This document shows, one piece after another, positions 54,210 through 64,000 of a stretch of DNA of 64,000 nucleotides; the stretch's first letter is position 1, and each line of letters opens with the position of its first letter. Below the pieces are notes generated by a model that saw nothing but the letters and a program-made list of their open reading frames with translations, was not told where the DNA came from and did not search any database. Location: the NCBI RefSeq assembly GCF_040869045.1, contig NC_090320.1, positions 118,057,112 to 118,121,111 on the forward strand, in the 5' to 3' direction. The translations under genes were made by a program, and so were the position numbers. The DNA is from Eurosta solidaginis (taxonomy: Eukaryota; Arthropoda; Insecta; Diptera; Tephritidae).

Positions 54210-54788
54210 ATTGTCATATACCTTTTTCAGGCTTGCCAGCGCCTTCGGATAATTTTCTTCTGTCATTTAGAGGGCCTTCACCGTTCCTAACGCTTCACCA
54301 GACAAGCACGAAACTAAATGTGTGAATTTTTCAATGTCTGAAAGCGCTGGGTTATTATGAACGAGGCTCTCAAACAAACTCATAAAATTTTCAAACTCCG
54401 AATACTGCCCTCGAAACTTGGGCAGCGACATTTTTAGAAGTCTTGAGCTGTGAGGCACTGTGAAGGAGGTGTCAGAATCTTTTGTTTTGTTGCTCTCTGA
54501 CAATATCGATTTTAACATCGCCTTGGTTCCAACAATTAAATCTTCAAGGCTGTCACGAGTGTCATCATTTTCATCGATCTCTTCTATTTCGGACTGGCAC
54601 GCTAGAAGCTTTTCGCTGTAACTATTCAGCATTTCGAGTCGACATTCAACTTGCGACGGATCTGATGAGAGTGACTGATTATGAATTCCCGTTTTAATTC
54701 GAGCTATGCTTCTTTTTAAAGTTGTCCTTTGTCTTTTTAAGGAAGTGGCGTCTTCCACCTGGCCCAGCTGATTCTCACTTTTACTCAT
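54210..54788 (-). CDS. BEL Gag N-terminal part
   Basis: 173 codons to the LINE junction. The ATG at 54788 follows the leader. Coiled-coil start (LKRQRTTLKRSIARIKTG), CRLEMLNSYSEKLLACQSEI, then the capsid domain KMSLPKFRGQYSEFENFMSLFE and SDIEKFTHLVSCLSGEALG. The split from the remaining Gag at 50743 is due to the LINE insertion. Confidence 0.85.
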
Positions 54789-55831
54789 CTTGATTCACTA
54801 TGTACAGTAACTTTGTACAAATTTATAGTTTGGAAGTTTTCAACGCGGCAATACGAAAACGAAAAAAAAATCGCTGAAACTTCACCAGAACTATCGAAAA
54901 AAGGCGAAAATCAAGAGATAAAAGCTTATAATTCCTTAATTGGGAAAACTAGACGCGATGTCGAAAGTTTTTTAAGGGCCTAACCGTGAGCAAAATTATG
55001 GTCAACGATTTAACCAAACACTTAAAGCTGTATAGCTTTCGAAAAATATTTGACAGAATGGTAATCGGAGCCTTGTCGGAAATTATACGAGGTAGTTTTT
55101 CACTAAACAATCCCGAAATCTTGTTTCATGAAATTTGTTTATAAACAATTAAATTTCAAAGTGAATACAAGAGATGCCAAAAATTAAAGCTTGTTGGGTG
55201 ATCTTTGCAGCAATTTAACAAAACCAACAACCACAACAGCTTTTAATTGTTCGCACTCAGTACCTGTTCTTTATGGACTGGTTCGTTTCCAGATTCGACT
55301 TCCTTTTTGCAGAGTATACAGCTGCACTTCATTCCTGTCCAGAAATCCTTAAGTTGCCAAATATTTGATCAGGAGGGGTATCGGGTACAGGCGGCACTGG
55401 ATATCACCAGCAGTATTTTCGTATGTGTGTGTATGTGCAGTACAGTTTATTGCGCAAATAGCTCTTTTAAACTTTTTAAAATTTTAAGCTTTTTTTGTTT
55501 ATTTTCAGCCACTGCACTGCACTATTAATTTATGTATGTATTTTGTTTTTGCACACGCGATCGCGACAGGCAATTGATTGTTAAAATAAATTATTTCAAT
55601 ATTTGTTGTTTTTTGATATAGTTATCATAAAAATATATATTTATTTAATTGTTTTGTTTAAGTATTTGTTTTGTACGCACGTTTTTAATTTAATGTTTTG
55701 CACTTTGTTTAAATACTAGGCCATTAGCCGGCAAAACCAAATAATTATTGGTTTTTTAATTAAGCACTCACTTGCACTTGTCACAATTTTAATAGTGTAT
55801 TTAAATTATTTTTTTTTTTAATTTGCACTAT
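54789..55831 (-). other. BEL 5' leader
   Basis: About 1 kb of AT-rich, non-coding sequence between the primer-binding site and the Gag start. No supported ORF on the element's strand. Confidence 0.6.
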
Positions 55832-55850
55832 GTCCCTGCTTCGGGCGCCA
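55832..55850 (-). promoter_or_regulatory. Primer-binding site resembling tRNA-Lys complement
   Basis: TGGCGCCCGAAGCAGGGAC on the minus strand directly follows the LTR's terminal CA. It matches the tRNA-Lys-type site (TGGCGCCCGAACAGGGAC) except for one extra G. It fixes the orientation and LTR boundary of the element. Confidence 0.7.
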
Positions 55851-56438
55851 TGAAAATTACTAAGATTTTTTAGTAATATTATTATATAATGTTTGGGGGA
55901 GCACAAATTAAACTTTATAATATTGCCTGTCGCATTAAATCCGCACAAGAAAAACACCGCTGTTGTCGATTACTAATTGACTGTCTCTTTAATAATTAAT
56001 TTTCCTCTTTTTATAATATTTTCTTAAATCTAATTTACAGTTTGTCAACTTCCAATTCCAATAAGCGGTAAGTTCTTCGCCTGTACCTATGAGCCTACGT
56101 ATGTGTGTATATGTACAAGAGAGCGTGGACAACCCGCGCTTGTTAGTAGGTATACACACACCGCATGCACATAGGTACAGTTGAATGCAGACTGTAATCA
56201 TGCATTTACTTACATTAGGGTGGTGCTAAAAGGTAAGTAAATTGGTAAGTAATTAAAATCATTAAAAGGGAAAATAAGGCTAGTGTAAATTAATTATAAG
56301 GTAAGTATAAGGTAGGTAATAGAAAAATATAAGGTAAGTATAAGGTAACTATATTTTAAGTATTTAGGTAAGTACATAATTATTTCTATTTAACTTCATT
56401 ATTTAATTACATTTCATTTTATTTACATTTCATTTTCA
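55851..56438 (-). repeat. 5' LTR of the inserted BEL element
   Basis: 588 bp, beginning TGAAAAT and ending ATTTTCA on the minus strand, directly followed by the primer-binding site. Its U3 side holds, on the opposite strand, five exact GGTAAGT heptamers plus close variants within ~145 bp (56232-56373). The partner 3' LTR is not in the window. Confidence 0.7.
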
Positions 56439-56449
56439 GGTATTAATTT

Positions 56450-57727
56450 ATAAACTAGTCTGCTTCAACAACTAGCATTAAGTCGTTTTGAAGGGCAGTG
56501 CCGGTATGCAAAACATCGTTTAACGAGTGTCCTGAGTGCGTTGTTTTTGACGCATTGAAAACAATGCGTACCTTCGTTGTTTTGCTGTCGGGTTTTAAGA
56601 CAGCGTGGTGGGGGAGATAGAATGAAGAATACTTTCCGTGTTCGATGATTTCGTGTGCTGAGGTTGCTTCCATATGACCCATTGTTATCTATTCCTCCAA
56701 AACTTCTGAGTATTTTTCCTTAAACTCTGGTGTTTTTTCTAAAGATCGCTCGACGCTTAAATTCTGTTGCTGTGCTGCAACTCGCGAGTGTCCTAGAGCA
56801 AGAGTGGTGGGAAATTCCTTCTTGAAGGGTAATTTTACCACATATCGACCATCTTCTTGTCGATCAGTGGTTTGTCGGTAGAGTTCCTCACAATATTGGT
56901 CTTCTTCCGATTGATATTGGGTGAAGGTTATTTCTTCCTGTTGCCAAAATTTCTGCAATAATGTGCTTAGAGAGTCATCGGGATTTTCCAGTACTTGGGT
57001 AGAAAACAAGTTCACTTGCTCTTTAATGGGTCCGCTGAGAATCCACCCAAATATGGTATTTTGAGCTTTCAAAGAACCACTTACATTGGCTTGCAGCCCT
57101 TGCAGTAGTATTTGAGGGGTGAGATCACTTCCTGTCACCGTGTCAATTTTTGAGGGCTTGAAACAGTTCTGGTCAGCGAGTGGCACTGTAGCGATTTCCC
57201 TCAAATTTACTTTCGTCACTATGACGCTTGGTAGGAAGTGCTTTAGTTTGGGTAATAAGATGACTTGGGTTTATATTTCGGTCCTTAGATCCGTCGAGCA
57301 CAATTTTATCTCGCAAATCTTGTTGGAATTTTGAACCACCGATCCCCCATTCCCGATATTTTATAATAGGTTTCGGTTGTTGGCAATTGTAAAAGCTGCT
57401 ATATTCGAGAAGCTGCAAAAGTCTTTTCCAATCCCTGGTCTATTAATGCACGTATTTTATGGTAGTTGCCGCTGGCTGTCACTCTGACTATGGCTGTTGG
57501 CAAAAGAGTGGTTTCGCTACTATTTGCGAAGTGAGTTGAGGTCATGTTTTTTTGACTGGCCTGCTTTGAGGTCGACGCCCTGTCCGGGTCTTCAGTTTGG
57601 GGTGTGGTATCCGTTTTGCTCCTTTGCTGGCTCGGTCCTGAGTTTTGAGATTGCTGTTTTGTTTGGAAGTGGAGTAGTGAGTGATGCCGCTTTTGGCAAT
57701 ACACACATATGAAATTATTACCACAAT
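56450..57727 (-). mobile_element. Host BEL element, piece 2 (Gag zinc region, protease, pre-RT, RT start)
   Basis: 57727-57399: CVYCQKRHHSLLHFQ (second Cys/His motif), then a serine-rich spacer and TAIVRVTASGNYHKIRALID; the protease Asp-Ser-Gly reads DQGLE. 57219-56689: KIDTVTGSDLTPQILLQGL, FGWILSGPIKE, LLQKFWQQEEITF and GRYVVKLPFKKE. 56682-56455: [20 protein letters not shown] and [17 protein letters not shown]. It breaks at the LTR of the second BEL element. Frames are interrupted in at least three places. Confidence 0.8.
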
Positions 57728-57897
57728 CCTTTGTAAAGAAATGTTTAAACAAAAATGATTTAGCTGACGAACGCTGATGAGTAGCGTTGGATAGCAATTT
57801 GTTAATTGTTCTTTATTGACGAAATTCATTATTATTTATACAAAAGTTCTTAACCTATACGTATATACATACTTACATTAATATATACATACTAATA

Positions 57898-58425
57898 CTA
57901 TGTTCAAACAGAAAAATAAATTGAGGAAATTTCGATTTGAATTGAGTGCTGTTCATACAACTCGATTTAGCTTACACAATAGTAATTTGATAGCTAGTTG
58001 GCTCATCTCTACAGCAAGAACATACCTTTGTTCAGACTGTTAAAATGAACACGCACATTATTAGGCGAATGAAATGGAATGAAAACATAAAACTTTGAAA
58101 TTTTTGTGTGTTGTAAGAAAATGTGTTCAATGGTTTGGTTTCATTTTGATTTTGCCATCTTCTTTTTACAATCCCTACTCCAGTGAAATGAAAGACATAA
58201 AATCAGCTGATGAGATGAGCCAACCATATAGTTCAGCCATGCGTAACTGACATTTAAATATACTCAATAAACACACTTTACAATGTTGCATTTGCAGTTT
58301 GAAACAATTTATTACGCAATTTTTTTTAAATTGGCAATTTATTATTACAATTTATTATATGACAAATTGCGTAATAAATTGCCCAAATAGTATAAATTGC
58401 CAATTTGGTGTGTGTTTGAACCTAG
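57898..58425. mobile_element. MITE with CTAKGTTCAAACA inverted ends
   Basis: 528 bp between TA dinucleotides. Left end CTATGTTCAAACAGA, right end TGTTTGAACCTAG (complement CTAGGTTCAAACA). No ORF. It contains a second inverted pair, GTTGGCTCATCTC (57998-58010) and its complement (58212-58224), which may be an older MITE nested inside. An AATTTATTACGCAA palindrome lies near 58310-58380. Absent from the other LTR. Confidence 0.75.
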
Positions 58426-58598
58426 TATAAAGGTGCATGACTCAATAGTAAGGAATGGTTTGTCAGCAAATTATTATATTGAGCTACATATTGTCAATAT
58501 GATTCCCACTTGAGCCGTTTGGTATGACGTATCAATATATTGGGCGACTTGGCAAATGCGAATGAACTCATGGTAGTTATCTGGGTCGATGAACGTAT

Positions 58599-59158
58599 TG
58601 TTACGAATATTAGCAACACTAAGGGGTACTGCCATCTCTAAGCCGATGCTGGGCAGTAACGTGAATTCACATCAATATTTCAATCATTGTGTCTACACAT
58701 ACACGTACACGCAGCGGAGAGGCAACGCACAGACACATGCAGATATCTTATCTGAGGTGCTGCTAAAGGTATGCAATTGTAATTGTGGAAGTGTCGCTCA
58801 CACATACAAGCGCATGGGGTATGAGAGAAGCTATAAAAATTATACATCTGTAGTTGTAGCTGAGAAATTTATAACTAACTAGTAAGTTCTGGAATTAGAA
58901 AAGCCTGGAAATATGCAACGAGGAGGTCGGACAGTATAAAAGGGCGACAGCAGTGGAGGCGAGAGACCAGTTTCATTTAAGCTATCAGTCAGTTTGGTTA
59001 TTAAGCAAGCTAGTTACAAAGTATAAGTGTTATTGTGAAGTACTTTAATAAAGGCCATTTTTCCATTATTCAATATTGGAGTTATTTATTCAACAGTTTA
59101 GCGATACGAACGTTAGCCGAAGATTGCAAATACGGGGAATTGCAGTAAATTCTTTACA
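58599..59158 (+). mobile_element. Solo LTR with GTAT target duplication
   Basis: 560 bp, TGTTACGAATATT…TTCTTTACA, flanked by GTAT at 58595-58598 and 59159-59162, a 4-bp duplication as in Ty3/gypsy. TATAAA at 58935 and a downstream initiator-like CATTTAAGCTATCAGTCAG look like an LTR promoter. AATAAAGG near 59048 looks like a polyadenylation signal. The internal part of the parent element is gone, as expected after LTR-LTR recombination. Confidence 0.85.
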
Positions 59159-59214
59159 GTATATTTGTAATGTTAAGAGTGTTTGAAGTGAGGTGAATTC
59201 AACGCGATACTACA

Positions 59215-61039
59215 CCATCGGCCTTTTAAGTGAGCGTATATAATTTTATGCTTAATTATAGACGGTCACTCTAATGCCACTATGATAAGTGTGCCGTGTT
59301 GTTTCAAGTTACGTTGAATGACCCAGTCAACTTGCTTGGTGCTACCAAATAAAATTTTTTTGAATTTATGTCGTAATGGTAACTTTATACTATAAGTAGT
59401 GAACTTTTTGCTTATGTGCTTTCTTGTTGTTTTTATTCGCTTGCATTTGGTATACATACAGTGCCCGTTATGCTGATTCTCGCTTTTTCATAATAAGCTG
59501 GCTTTTGCTATTTTTTTTTTTTGTATATTTACTATGATGAGAAATTTTTTACACAGCCGACCCTTAAGAGCGTCGACTCACTTAAAAATCGGCATGTGTT
59601 TACATGTTTGTGAATTCATGGTATGGAATTTTTGTTTTTTGTTTGTTTTCATTTTTATTGACGGGTAAATTGGAATGCTATTGAAACTGTTGTTGTTTTT
59701 TTGGTTAAATTATGTGAGTTAATAGCAGATTTTTTTCTGTTTATATTGGTATTTTCCTATTACTATTTTCTAATCTACTGGGGGTTGAAGTAAAAATATT
59801 TTTTTTTATTGGTGTTTCTTATTCTACCGGAGTTAAAGTAAAAAATATTTTTCCTGAAATTATGACCTCTCTAAAATCGAGGTTTCCTAACTGAAGCAGC
59901 CCATACTAATATCTATTGGGGGTTAAAGTAAAGTATTTTTCCTAATATGTAAAATTATGACCTCTTGGATTATGAGGTTTTCTTAATTGAGACCCAGGCA
60001 ATAAATGTTTGTATTTATTTTATTTTCTTAAACTAATTCCGCATATTATTCAAGAAGAAAAAGAGGAAAATTTTTTTCTCTTGACATTTTTTCATTCAAA
60101 ATAAGGTAAATCTGTAATAAATTGCATAGACAATTGGGGGGTTGGTGACGGAAGAGAGGGGTAGCATTGGTAGTAGTTGTAGTAGTTCTATTAATGGGTG
60201 GAAGGTACAGTGGATGCAAACATTTTTCATATCTTTCATATCTTTAAATATTCTTGTTATATTTTCGATATTTTCCAGCATTATTATTATTTTTTTTTTT
60301 GATCTTATGTGTGTCATTCCATTTCTGCGGCGGCCACCGAGACAGAATCGTCATGACTTTTATGAAGAATTATTTTTGTTTTTAACCGGGATTTGTCACT
60401 TTCACAAGCTTTTTGGGTTTGTGCAATTGTTTGATCTTAGAGAACTTGGGTACCTACTTTTATTATTTTAAAATTGCCTACTCTAGTAAATGTTCAATTA
60501 TTTTTCACCAATTTGTCCCTCAGGACAACTGTGTTTTCCTTATAAATTTCAAGTCCTGGATTGGCGGCATTTGTACAACGTGTGTACAGCCTGATAAGTA
60601 ATTGTCCTAAGTCAATTTTATCATCTATAATCAGGTTACTTCTATTTCTTACGCTACCATTTTAGGAGCGCGACATGTCTTATTGCTGCAAATTTATATA
60701 GCGCTTCACATATATTTTTATATGTTCTCTTTGTGACTTTTCTTCTTTCTCTTTTTTTTTTTTTTGTTGTTATGGGCTGGTTTTAAAATTTTTGTATTTT
60801 TTCTTGTTCTTAGTTTTTGCCCATTTCCACTGTCCTAGAATTTCCTATTGCTTCATGACCATTTTTGTCAGGAGCATTCAGAGGGATTATGCAAATTTTT
60901 GATTTGCTATTCACTTTAGGCAGGGCTGCCTTTACTGTCGCTTGTGACATTTTTAGATTTATTGATTGAGATTTACTTGAATTGTTTATTGCTCTTCCTC
61001 AGCTTTGGGTTTGGTAATTTGGGTAGAGAAAAAAAAATT
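59215..61039 (-). other. Non-coding interior, 3' half, of the non-autonomous LTR element
   Basis: AT-rich, no supported gene. From about 59775 to 60000 a GGGGTTRAAGTAAAATATTTTTCCT…ATTATGACCTCT motif recurs two to three times with drift, a decayed tandem repeat. Other ORFs are short and look like shadows of T-rich sequence. Confidence 0.5.
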
Positions 61040-61282
61040 TCAGACGCGCTGTTGCACGTTATTCAATTGCATATATTTAAATTTCATATAGTTTTTAAGT
61101 ATAGTGGCTATCGCTATGATTAATAGCCCTATCGTGCATATTAAAGCACCTAGCCAAATATCTGTGATGTCTTGAGTGGTTTTTGTGTCCACTTGGGCTT
61201 GTGGCTCATATTTTACCAATTTGTTGTCAACTTTCTCCTCTTCAGAGGTTTCATTATGCTTTGGGCTATTTTTGTCCACCAA
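61040..61282 (-). CDS. Short ORF with one membrane segment, Env-tail-like
   Basis: 80 codons. Acidic/lysine start, then a single hydrophobic segment (IWLGALICTIGLLIIAIATIL) followed by a short basic end. Position (last ORF before the 3' LTR) and layout resemble the C-terminal anchor of envelope-like proteins of insect errantiviruses. No ectodomain, cleavage site or gag-pol is present, so this is at most a remnant. The assignment is inference from topology. Confidence 0.35.
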   Translation of the reverse strand: MVDKNSPKHNETSEEEKVDNKLVKYEPQAQVDTKTTQDITDIWLGALICTIGLLIIAIATILKNYMKFKYMQLNNVQQRV

Positions 61283-62156
61283 GGCATTTCGATTGAAAGA
61301 GGAAATTCAAGAGAAAATAAAAATTTATTGCTGATTCCTTGGGAGAAAAAAAATTGCTAATTAAGCTTCAATTTTAATCTTTATTCTAATTCCATTTTAC
61401 TCTTGTCCTTCATTAATTTTTAATAAATTTACCTTATTTAATTAATAGGTATTTTAAAAATTTATTTCTAAAATTGTTATTTTGTTTTACTTTAGTATTT
61501 TCCTTTCTAATTTAGATATTTAAAATTTTTTTCTTAAGAAAAAATAATTTTTTAATTTTATTTTTTCAAATTAATAGATAAGTACACCTTTATTTTCTTT
61601 TGTCTAATTTTACTTTTTTGTTTAGTTAACATTATTAAAGTCTAAGAAAATTTTTGTTCTTAACGGAAAAATTTGTTTTTTTCAACTTACGATATATTTT
61701 AAAACTAATTTTTATGCCATTTTCAATGATAGTGTTAACATCCTTTTTCTCTTAAAGAAAATTCCTTTAGATTTTAACATAAAAAATTTTTCAGTAAGGT
61801 ATTTTAATTTACAAAAAAATTATTTTTAAAGTAAATATTTTTGACATTTCTAGTTTTATTAAAATTGAAATTGATTTTTTTTAAATTTATTTTACAGAGT
61901 GTTGTCTAAAATTAGATTTTATGCTTTTTTCGGTTTAGTTTGTGTCATTTTAAAAGCTGACATCAAACTTTTTGTAAAAAGAAATTTGTTCATTCTACCA
62001 TATTTATAAAAAAATCTATTTTTGCCAATGGTGAAGCGTCACTAAGGCCGCTCAATTGATTTTAAATTTTTATACTTATTCTCTATTGCTGCCCGTCTTG
62101 TTTTTTGCTGTCAGTCTTATTTTCAGAGGGTTTTATTTCGGTTCCAGTCAAAATTA

Positions 62157-62375
62157 TTAATTTCCATGTGATATTTATTCTTTATTATATTCCACCTCTT
62201 TATATGCTCGATGCTGCCAGTCATAGTTGTTAATTTCCTGTAGTATTTATTCCTTATTATATTCCACCTCTATATATGCTCGCATGCAGCCAGTCAAAAT
62301 TGTTAATTTCCATGTAGTATTTATTCCTTATTATATACCACCTCTATATATGCTCGCATGCTGCCAGTCAAAATT
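62157..62375. repeat. 73-bp tandem repeat, three units
   Basis: Units start at 62157, 62230 and 62303 (TTAATTTCC…TATTTATTCYTTATTATAT…CCACCTCT…TATATGCTCGCATGC.GCCAGTCA). Differences are a few bases per unit. It lies in the 5' leader region of the non-autonomous LTR element. Confidence 0.9.
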
Positions 62376-62611
62376 GTTACCAATGTCCGTATTTTATGCC
62401 ATGCAAACGCTGCTTAATTTCTTGACTATACTGCTGCTGCTAACATCGCTCCTTTTTCGTTTTTTAACAAAATTTTTTTTATAACTTAAAAAAAAACACT
62501 GGGCAGGATCTCTGGCCAGTCAGGTCGTTTAAGCAGTTGTGCCAATTTTGATCTGAACAGGTAGGATCTTCCTCTAGCTAGATTTTTTAGCAGTTTTGCC
62601 AATTTAAATCT

Positions 62612-62629
62612 ATACTGGCAGGATCGCCA
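62612..62629 (-). promoter_or_regulatory. Candidate primer-binding site
   Basis: TGGCGATCCTGCCAGTAT on the minus strand begins directly after the right LTR's CA. The TGG start suits pairing with a tRNA CCA end. Which tRNA is not certain; an Arg-type is possible. Confidence 0.45.
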
Positions 62630-63013
62630 TGTAAAGAAATGTTTAAACAAAAATGATTTAGCTGGCGAACGCTGATGAGTAGCGTTGGATAGCAATTTGT
62701 TAATTGTTCTTTATTGACGAAATTCGTTATTATTTATACAAAAGTTCTTAACCTATACGTTTATACATACTTACATTAATATTTACATATTAAAGGTGCA
62801 TGACTCAATAGTGAGGAATGGTTTGTCAGAAAATTATTATATTGACCTACATATTGTCAATATGATTCCCGCTTGAGCCGTTTGGTATAAGGTATCAATA
62901 TATTGGGCGACTTGGCAAATGCGAATGAACTCATGGTAGTTATCTGGGTTGATGAACGTATATTTGTAATGTTAAGCGTGTTTGAAGTGAGGTGAATTCC
63001 ACGCGATACTACA
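62630..63013 (-). repeat. 5' LTR of the non-autonomous element
   Basis: 384 bp, TG…CA. It is the uninterrupted counterpart of the left LTR. It lies next to the CCTT duplication at 63014-63017. Confidence 0.9.
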
Positions 63014-64000
63014 CCTTCTCCAAGTGTGAGCAAGCTAGACAATTTGTGCAATAATTGTTTTCTTTCACAAATTTACTCCGGTCTTGAGTAGTGAGGGCTC
63101 TGAATTTTACACAACTCATCAGCGAGTGGTTTGAATTGCAGAGCTTGCATGAGGGTTGTTTTTTATAGTTTGCATGGAACGCTTGGTACTTACTCCTAAA
63201 GTTCGAGGAGTTTTGGGGTGTTGAAGATCTGTGGGAGAAGCTAGAGTTTGTGTTGCGGGGTTTGTTCGGCCTATACGTACCAAGCCGTTCTACCACTTCG
63301 TACCTTGTCGTGAGAAGGTTGTCCATCTCCGACCAAAGCGGTAGCTCCTTCCTATAGTCGAGTGATTGTTCCCACAGTGCCAGGGTTTCATCAGGGAGTT
63401 TAGATGAACATAAGTATACGAGGATGGGGTCCCAGTTATCGGTCGGCATTCAGGGTCGAGATACAATTATTAGTGGTGGTTTGAATCTCTTGTATCCTTT
63501 CACCATTTTTTGAAAAAACTGTTTGCATGTTGAAAAGGGTTTTTAATTGATTGTCTACCAGAATTCTGCGGTTCTCGTAGCGACACTTAGGGGCCCCATG
63601 CTAATTCGAAGTTTTGGTCATTAAGGGGGTATTTTTTAATAATTTTCCCCGGGGTTTTGCCCTGAGGTGATAAAGTTTCTGGGCCTGAGACAATTTAGGG
63701 TGATTTATGTAGACCGCAGTAAACATATCCCGGAACGACGGCCAGTCTTCATATCCACCGTAGAAGACTTCGGTGTCACATGCGTGGACTTTTAGACAGG
63801 GTTGTTGCTGAGAGGGGGTATGGGTCTGTTGTATGGTGTTTACTGTTTGTTGAATAGGCTGGCGGGTGCTAATCAACTCGTTGATCCGAAGCTTTGTGTG
63901 CATCGCTGTATCGAGAGTGCCGTCGTATATCTCCTCGCATGCCGTCCTGCATTTTTCCTCTGTTCTGCTCAGGTGTACCGCTTCGTATGCAGCTTCTACC
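63014..64000 (-). mobile_element. Host BEL element, piece 1 (Gag)
   Basis: Minus-strand Gag. 63903-63601: KVHACDTEVFYGGYEDWPSF and RDMFTAVYINHPKLSQAQKL (capsid domain). After a frame break, 63449-63018: NWDPILVYLCSSKLPDETLAL, LPLWSEMDNLLTTRYEVVERL, PSCKLCNSNHSLMSCVKF and YCTNCLACSHLEK (first zinc knuckle), where the LTR element interrupts. About 150 bases between the two parts no longer code. It continues past the window edge. Confidence 0.85.

Larger units (their letters stand above)
47405..56438 (-). mobile_element. BEL/Pao element inserted in the host BEL, 3' end deleted
   Basis: Minus strand. 5' LTR 56438-55851 (TG…CA, ends TGAAAAT/ATTTTCA), primer-binding site 55850-55832, leader to 54789, Gag start 54788, LINE insertion 50759-54209, then Gag, protease, RT, RNase H and the integrase start to about 47405. 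Two amber codons, at 50380 and before 49650, and small frameshifts interrupt gag-pol. The integrase core, its end and the 3' LTR are absent, lost in the same deletion that truncates the host BEL. Confidence 0.8.
57732..59214 (-). repeat. 3' LTR of the non-autonomous element, with two internal insertions
   Basis: Collinear with 62630-63013: shared TGTAAAGAAATGTTTAAACA start, TTGTTAATTGTTCTTTATTG, AAAGGTGCATGACTCAATAG, ATTGTCAATATGATTCCC and CGCGATACTACA end. The copies differ at several single bases. Insertions at 57898-58425 and 58599-59158 are absent from the other LTR. Confidence 0.9.
61283..62629 (-). other. Non-coding interior, 5' half, of the non-autonomous LTR element
   Basis: Very AT-rich sequence without supported genes. 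Near the right LTR (62510-62629) two related copies of a GATCCTGCC…AAATTGGCAAAACTGCTTA-like motif follow the primer-binding region on the minus strand. Confidence 0.5.
57732..63013 (-). mobile_element. Non-autonomous LTR retrotransposon inserted in the host BEL Gag
   Basis: Target CCTT duplicated at 57728-57731 and 63014-63017. The element starts TG and ends CA. LTRs: 62630-63013 (384 bp) and 57732-59214 (the same sequence expanded by a MITE and a solo LTR). A primer-binding-like TGGCGATCCTGCCAG follows the right LTR on the minus strand, so transcription runs leftward. The 3.4-kb interior has no gag or pol. It is AT-rich, with tandem repeats and one short membrane-protein-like ORF. The 4-bp duplication fits Ty3/gypsy. 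It splits Gag codons precisely (CLACSHLEK + DCGNNFICVYC). Confidence 0.85.

Noticed and set aside
60142..60601. Phenylalanine-rich ORFs in the interior of the non-autonomous LTR element
   Set aside because: They are translations of T-rich tracts with no recognisable motif.

Overview
This is a non-coding, repeat-dense stretch of an animal genome. The insect-type BEL/Pao, RTE, CR1, R1 and Tigger families, the roughly 50-70 bp GT-AG introns in captured exons and the AT-rich composition point to a fly (Diptera). A tephritid fruit fly is my best guess, inferred from the style of the SINE, RTE and BEL families and not proved. I see no intact host gene. Almost everything is transposable element (TE) sequence or broken fragments of ordinary nuclear genes.

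Left part (1-25750). A block of about 3.5 kb (A) occurs twice in the same orientation, at 1-2913 + 12345-12967 and at 19217-22760. The copies differ at only about five places. The first copy is split by a 9,429-bp insertion (2916-12344) with 11-bp terminal inverted repeats (CCCTGCAAAAA) and a TA target duplication. The second copy has the uninterrupted empty site. The insertion carries decayed, intron-containing fragments of several unrelated host genes, all on the minus strand: an Atg18/WIPI-like WD-repeat gene, a C2H2 zinc-finger gene, CCT7 (chaperonin eta), TRMT1 (tRNA guanine-26 dimethyltransferase) and unrecognised pieces. It also holds a ~420-bp tandem satellite and a LINE remnant. It looks like a gene-fragment-carrying (Pack-type) DNA transposon. 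Between the A copies lies a BEL/Pao retrotransposon (gag-pol at 13255-17811, broken). After the second A copy come a ferredoxin-reductase (FDXR/dare) fragment and an ABCB10-like ABC-transporter pseudogene, almost directly joined and split by a tRNA-derived SINE.

Middle part (27300-42700). In order: a 5'-deleted RTE-type LINE (minus), a second BEL/Pao copy (minus) carrying another SINE with an 11-bp target duplication, a degenerate Ty3/gypsy element (plus), a Tigger/pogo transposase pseudogene (minus), an R1-type LINE fragment (minus) and two other LINE pieces.

Right part (42700-64000). This is a nest of insertions. One minus-strand BEL/Pao element (host BEL) can be followed through four separated pieces: 63014-64000, 56450-57727, 46621-47404 and 42700-42876. 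It is interrupted by (i) a 5.3-kb LTR element without gag-pol (57732-63013), whose left LTR itself contains a MITE and a solo LTR; (ii) a second BEL element (56438 to 47405) with LTR, primer-binding site and gag-pol, itself split by a full-length LINE with an intact 1047-residue ORF and a 15-bp target duplication; and (iii) a CR1-type LINE (42877-46620). The density of decayed host gene fragments, duplications and nested elements suggests heterochromatin, or a sex-linked or B chromosome. That is inference only.
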